Below are positions 61,199-64,000 of a stretch of 64,000 nucleotides of DNA, piece by piece. The translations under genes were made by a program, and so were the position numbers. The notes beneath the pieces were generated by a model. The model had not been told where the DNA came from. It did not search any database and was given only the letters and a program-made list of their open reading frames with translations. Source of the DNA: Staphylococcus rostri (GTDB lineage Bacteria; Bacillota; Bacilli; Staphylococcales; Staphylococcaceae); assembly GCF_002902145.1 (NCBI RefSeq), contig NZ_PPRF01000040.1, positions 24,550 to 88,549 of the forward strand, in the 5' to 3' direction. Within the stretch, counting starts at the first letter, position 1; each line of letters starts with the position of its first letter.

Positions 61199-61567
61199 AT
61201 GAGTAATGATACAATTCGACGTAATATGCCGGTCTTTCCGATGAGTGTTGTTAGTAAGTTAACGGAGTTGTCTCCACGACAGATTCGTTACTATGAAACA
61301 CATGAACTAATCAAACCCTTTCGTACTGATGGTAAGAAACGCCTGTTTTCTTTAAATGATTTAGAGATATTGTTGTCAATTAAGCATTTATTAGAAAAGG
61401 GCTTCAATATGAAAGGGATTAAGCAAATTATGTTAGCAGAAGAAAGCAGTACATTAAATGATGAAGAAGAGCGTCTAAGAAAACAAATGATTGTGGATAC
61501 GACGCAGAAACCGCAACGTGAATCTATTCCACTTAATCGTGGTGACTTATCGCGCTTTTTTAAATAA
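61199..61567 (+). CDS. glnR: MerR-family nitrogen regulator GlnR
   Basis: Represses glnRA when glutamine is plentiful, activated by feedback-inhibited glutamine synthetase. The N-terminal MerR winged helix [20 protein letters not shown] (about residues 26-45) is followed by a short coiled coil and a C-terminal tail, 122 residues in all, the family size. A consensus GlnR site precedes it. AAGGAGATGG provides the ribosome binding site, and glnA follows after 23 bases. Confidence 0.95.
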   Translation: MSNDTIRRNMPVFPMSVVSKLTELSPRQIRYYETHELIKPFRTDGKKRLFSLNDLEILLSIKHLLEKGFNMKGIKQIMLAEESSTLNDEEERLRKQMIVDTTQKPQRESIPLNRGDLSRFFK

Positions 61568-61590
61568 CTCATACTGGGGGACAAGATGCA

Positions 61591-62931
61591 ATGACAAAGC
61601 AAAAGTTTACTAAGGATGATATTAGAAGGTTTGCCGAGGAACAAGATGTTCGCTATTTACGATTACAATTTACGGACATTTTAGGCACAATCAAGAATGT
61701 TGAAGTACCTGTAAGTCAGTTGGAAAAAGTTTTAGACAATGAAATGATGTTTGATGGCTCTTCAATCGAAGGATTTGTTCGTATTGAAGAATCAGATATG
61801 TATTTATATCCAGACTTAGACACATGGGTTATCTTCCCGTGGACAGCAGGTAAAGGTAAAGTTGCACGTTTAATCTGTGATGTTTATACAACAGAAGGAA
61901 AACCTTTCGCTGGTGATCCTCGTGGTAACTTGAAACGTATTCTAAAAGAAATGGAAGATTTAGGCTATACAAGTTTCAACTTAGGGCCTGAACCAGAATT
62001 CTTCTTATTCAAATTAGACGAAAAAGGCGAACCAACAATGGAATTGAATGACCATGGTGGTTACTTTGACTTAGCACCAACAGACTTAGGGGAAAATTGC
62101 CGTCGTGATATCGTACTTGAACTTGAAGACATGGGCTTTGACATCGAAGCGTCTCACCATGAAGTTGCACCAGGTCAACATGAAATTGACTTCAAATATG
62201 CGGATGCGATTACAGCGTGTGACAACATCCAAACATTCAAATTAGTTGTTAAAACAATTGCTCGTAAACATAACCTTCATGCAACATTTATGCCAAAACC
62301 ATTGTTTGGTGTGAACGGAAGCGGTATGCACTTCAATGTGTCATTATTTAAAGGTAAAGAGAATGCGTTTTATGATGAAAATGGCGAAATGCAATTAACG
62401 AAAGATGCATATCACTTTATTGCAGGTTGTATGAAAAATGCACGTGGTTATACAGCAGTATGTAACCCACTCGTAAACTCATACAAACGTTTAGTACCTG
62501 GTTATGAAGCACCAAGTTATATTGCTTGGAGTGGTAAAAACCGATCTCCATTATTACGTGTCCCAACGTCACGTGGTTTATCAACGCGTGTTGAGATTCG
62601 TTCAGTAGACCCAGCTGCAAACCCATACATGGCATTAGCGGTTATTTTACAAGCTGGTTTAGACGGTATTAAGAATAAATTAGAAGTACCAAAACCAGTG
62701 AACCAAAATATTTATGAAATGAACCGTGAAGAACGTGAAGCGGTTGGTATTGAAGATTTACCATCAACACTTTACACAGCATTAAAAGCAATGCGTGAAA
62801 ATGAAGTTGTTAAAGATGCGCTTGGTGAACACATTTATAATCAATTCATTAACTCAAAATCAATTGAGTGGGATTATTACCGCACGCAAGTGTCTAAGTG
62901 GGAAATTGAGCAGTATATGAAGCAATATTAA
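61591..62931 (+). CDS. glnA: Glutamine synthetase type I-alpha
   Basis: Assimilates ammonium into glutamine. The 446 residues carry the N-terminal signature [22 protein letters not shown], metal and glutamate ligands in GPEPEFFLF near residue 131, [10 protein letters not shown] near 243 and the ATP-binding NRSPLLRVP near 312. The adenylylation loop tyrosine of the beta class is not expected in this class. It is cotranscribed with glnR and followed by a terminator. Confidence 0.97.
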   Translation: MTKQKFTKDDIRRFAEEQDVRYLRLQFTDILGTIKNVEVPVSQLEKVLDNEMMFDGSSIEGFVRIEESDMYLYPDLDTWVIFPWTAGKGKVARLICDVYTTEGKPFAGDPRGNLKRILKEMEDLGYTSFNLGPEPEFFLFKLDEKGEPTMELNDHGGYFDLAPTDLGENCRRDIVLELEDMGFDIEASHHEVAPGQHEIDFKYADAITACDNIQTFKLVVKTIARKHNLHATFMPKPLFGVNGSGMHFNVSLFKGKENAFYDENGEMQLTKDAYHFIAGCMKNARGYTAVCNPLVNSYKRLVPGYEAPSYIAWSGKNRSPLLRVPTSRGLSTRVEIRSVDPAANPYMALAVILQAGLDGIKNKLEVPKPVNQNIYEMNREEREAVGIEDLPSTLYTALKAMRENEVVKDALGEHIYNQFINSKSIEWDYYRTQVSKWEIEQYMKQY

Positions 62932-62938
62932 TTTTTGT

Positions 62939-62970
62939 AACCCTTGAGGCTGTAAGTCTTGAGGGTTTTT
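62939..62970 (+). terminator. Intrinsic terminator after glnA
   Basis: AACCCTTGAG and CTTGAGGGTT pair, with TTT following, eight bases after the stop. Confidence 0.85.
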
Positions 62971-62979
62971 GTTTGTTGT

Positions 62980-63022
62980 TTTTGCACCCACTATCTATAA
63001 AAATTTTGTTTTGGGTGCAAAA
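62980..63022. repeat. Perfect 11-bp inverted repeat behind glnA
   Basis: TTTTGCACCCA and TGGGTGCAAAA enclose 21 AT-rich bases. There is no T run after it, so it is not an ordinary terminator following the glnA one. It could be an operator, an RNA hairpin or the fused ends of a lost mobile element. Confidence 0.5.
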
Positions 63023-63186
63023 TGGTCTCAATTATTTGTTAAGAATAAAAACAGATGACTTAATATCTGGCCAGCCGAATGGGTTATTGGAAAAATAATA
63101 ATCTTATCAACTCGTATAAAAGTATTTTGTTAGAAGTAGTGCAAGGGTGGCTTATATCGTATATTTTATTGTAGGGGGTGAATAAA

Positions 63187-63393
63187 ATGATATTGGTAGA
63201 ACTAAAAAAAGAACATGAACAATTCTTGGAAAAGTACAACATAGATAAAAACGACTATATTGGTAAAGATATTAATCAATTAATTGATATATTAGATGAT
63301 TTATCTGTTGATTCGTTGGATGACAATGAAGAAGCAACAGATGAAACGAGAGCGATTGAAACTGTTATTGATGATATAGCATATAACTATTAG
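63187..63393 (+). CDS. Small acidic protein of 68 residues, unknown
   Basis: MILVELKKEHEQFLEKY, then GKDINQLIDILDDLSVDSL, then a highly acidic stretch with many Asp and Glu. No membrane segment, no cysteine. The ATG follows TAGGGGGTG at good spacing; a GTG three codons upstream is less likely. It lies between glnA and CRISPR array 2, reading toward the array. I do not recognise it. Confidence 0.65.
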   Translation: MILVELKKEHEQFLEKYNIDKNDYIGKDINQLIDILDDLSVDSLDDNEEATDETRAIETVIDDIAYNY

Positions 63394-63527
63394 TGTATTG
63401 AGCATACAAAGTAGTAATGAGTTTTGATAAATAAACAAATAGCTTAAAAAAGTATGCTAAAGGTGAACATGATATTTTGTTAACATTGATGTTTTTGAAA
63501 ATTGAATGCGTTATAATAAGTCTAGAG

Positions 63528-63695
63528 GTTTTAGTACTCTGTAATTTTAGGTATAAGTGATACAAAGGGCATTAGACGAAGTAGTTAAACTGTGTTTTAG
63601 TACTCTGTAATTTTAGGTATAAGTGATACGGTTAGACGCATCTATTGCTGGAACTACGGGTTTTAGTACTCTGTAATTTTAGGTATAACTGAAAT
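63528..63695 (+). CRISPR. CRISPR array 2 (plus strand): three repeats, two 30-bp spacers
   Basis: 36-bp repeats at 63528-63563 and 63594-63629 are identical (GTTTTAGTACTCTG... ending GGTATAAGTGATAC). The third, 63660-63695, is degenerate at its 3' end (AACTGAAAT). Spacers at 63564-63593 and 63630-63659 are each 30 bp. The leader side is to the left: GTTATAATAAGTCTAGAG abuts the first repeat and nearly matches the array 1 leader end. The array points away from array 1. Confidence 0.93.
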
Positions 63696-63773
63696 GCTAT
63701 TATGCCAAAAAATGTATTGCTTATTTTTACCTTAAAGGTATACTGAAGATATCATGAGAGGAGCTGCTTACTT

Positions 63774-63895
63774 ATGATAGAAAAGATAGAGGTACAATTA
63801 CGCTAAACAAAAGTGAAACTGTTATATTTGCAAATGAGAAATTTAAGCCCTTTAACAATATGATTAAAAAAGAAAGTTCTAAACCTAACACTTAA
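63774..63895 (+). pseudogene. Possible frameshifted small ORF downstream of array 2
   Basis: A promoter-like pair (TTGCTT 63717, TATACT 63739, spacer 16) and AGGAG lead to an ATG that closes after ten codons (MIEKIEVQLR). The adjacent frame is open from about 63785 and encodes DRGTITLNKSETVIFANEKF and on to a TAA at 63893-63895. One base change in the A run would join the two. I do not recognise it. The rest of 63696-64000 is AT-rich and shows nothing else I can support. Confidence 0.3.
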
Positions 63896-64000
63896 AAAAA
63901 TGTAAATAATGAAAGAAAATAATTATTAGTAAATTTTCGCCTTTCTCGGGTATTTTATAGTATAACTTTTGTATTTAAAACTAAGTATATTGACATGGTT

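Overview
This is core chromosome of a low-GC Gram-positive bacterium, almost certainly a Staphylococcus that is not S. aureus. The gene order runs cdsA-dxr-rseP-proS-polC-rimP-nusA-ylxR-ylxQ-infB-rbfA-truB-ribF-rpsO-pnp-rnjB-ftsK-ymf genes-pgsA-cinA-recA-rny-ymdB-korAB-miaB-ricA-thiW-mutSL-glpPFKD-miaA-hfq-bsaA-hflX-ynbB-glnRA, which is the staphylococcal order. The proteins read as staphylococcal orthologues (TTG-started RecA and RNase J2, degenerate RNase J2 motif, CadC/CadA of the pI258 type). The species cannot be fixed from sequence alone; a hyicus/intermedius-group species is possible. No rRNA or tRNA gene was seen. Almost everything is on the + strand; only bsaA and the first CRISPR array are on the minus strand.

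Layout. 1-9.2 kb: phospholipid and isoprenoid precursors, RseP, ProRS and the replicative polymerase PolC. 9.2-17 kb: the nusA-infB operon, ribosome maturation, TruB, RibF and S15. 17-22.2 kb: PNPase and RNase J2, separated by an accessory patch with a decayed duplicate of the pnp 3' end, an orphan AbiEi-type antitoxin gene and a toxin remnant. 22.3-33.2 kb: FtsK, the ymf cluster, PgsA, CinA and LexA-boxed recA. 33.7-39.2 kb: RNase Y and YmdB, split by a cadmium/zinc efflux operon (cadCA). 39.4-50.2 kb: KorAB, MiaB, RicA, ThiW, MutSL and GlpP. 50.3-54.7 kb: the glycerol regulon glpF-glpK-glpD, with a cre site and two terminator leaders suited to GlpP control. 54.9-60.6 kb: hydrolase, MiaA, Hfq, glutathione peroxidase, HflX and YnbB. 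60.6-64 kb: glnRA between two small, oppositely oriented CRISPR arrays, plus small unrecognised ORFs.

How the genes work together. The window concentrates RNA metabolism: PNPase, RNase J2, RNase Y, its regulator RicA, YlxR, Hfq, NusA, MiaA/MiaB, TruB and RbfA. Three local circuits can be read from DNA sites: GlpP plus CcpA over glycerol use, GlnR over glnRA, and CadC over cadA.

Accessory signals worth attention are: the twin cas-less arrays, with 36-bp repeats starting like the S. aureus Cas9 repeat and four 30-bp spacers, pointing away from each other on either side of glnRA; a dispersed structured intergenic repeat of about 130-170 bp, with two direct copies bracketing cadCA; the orphan antitoxin locus behind pnp; and an unknown three-helix membrane protein inserted between infB and rbfA.
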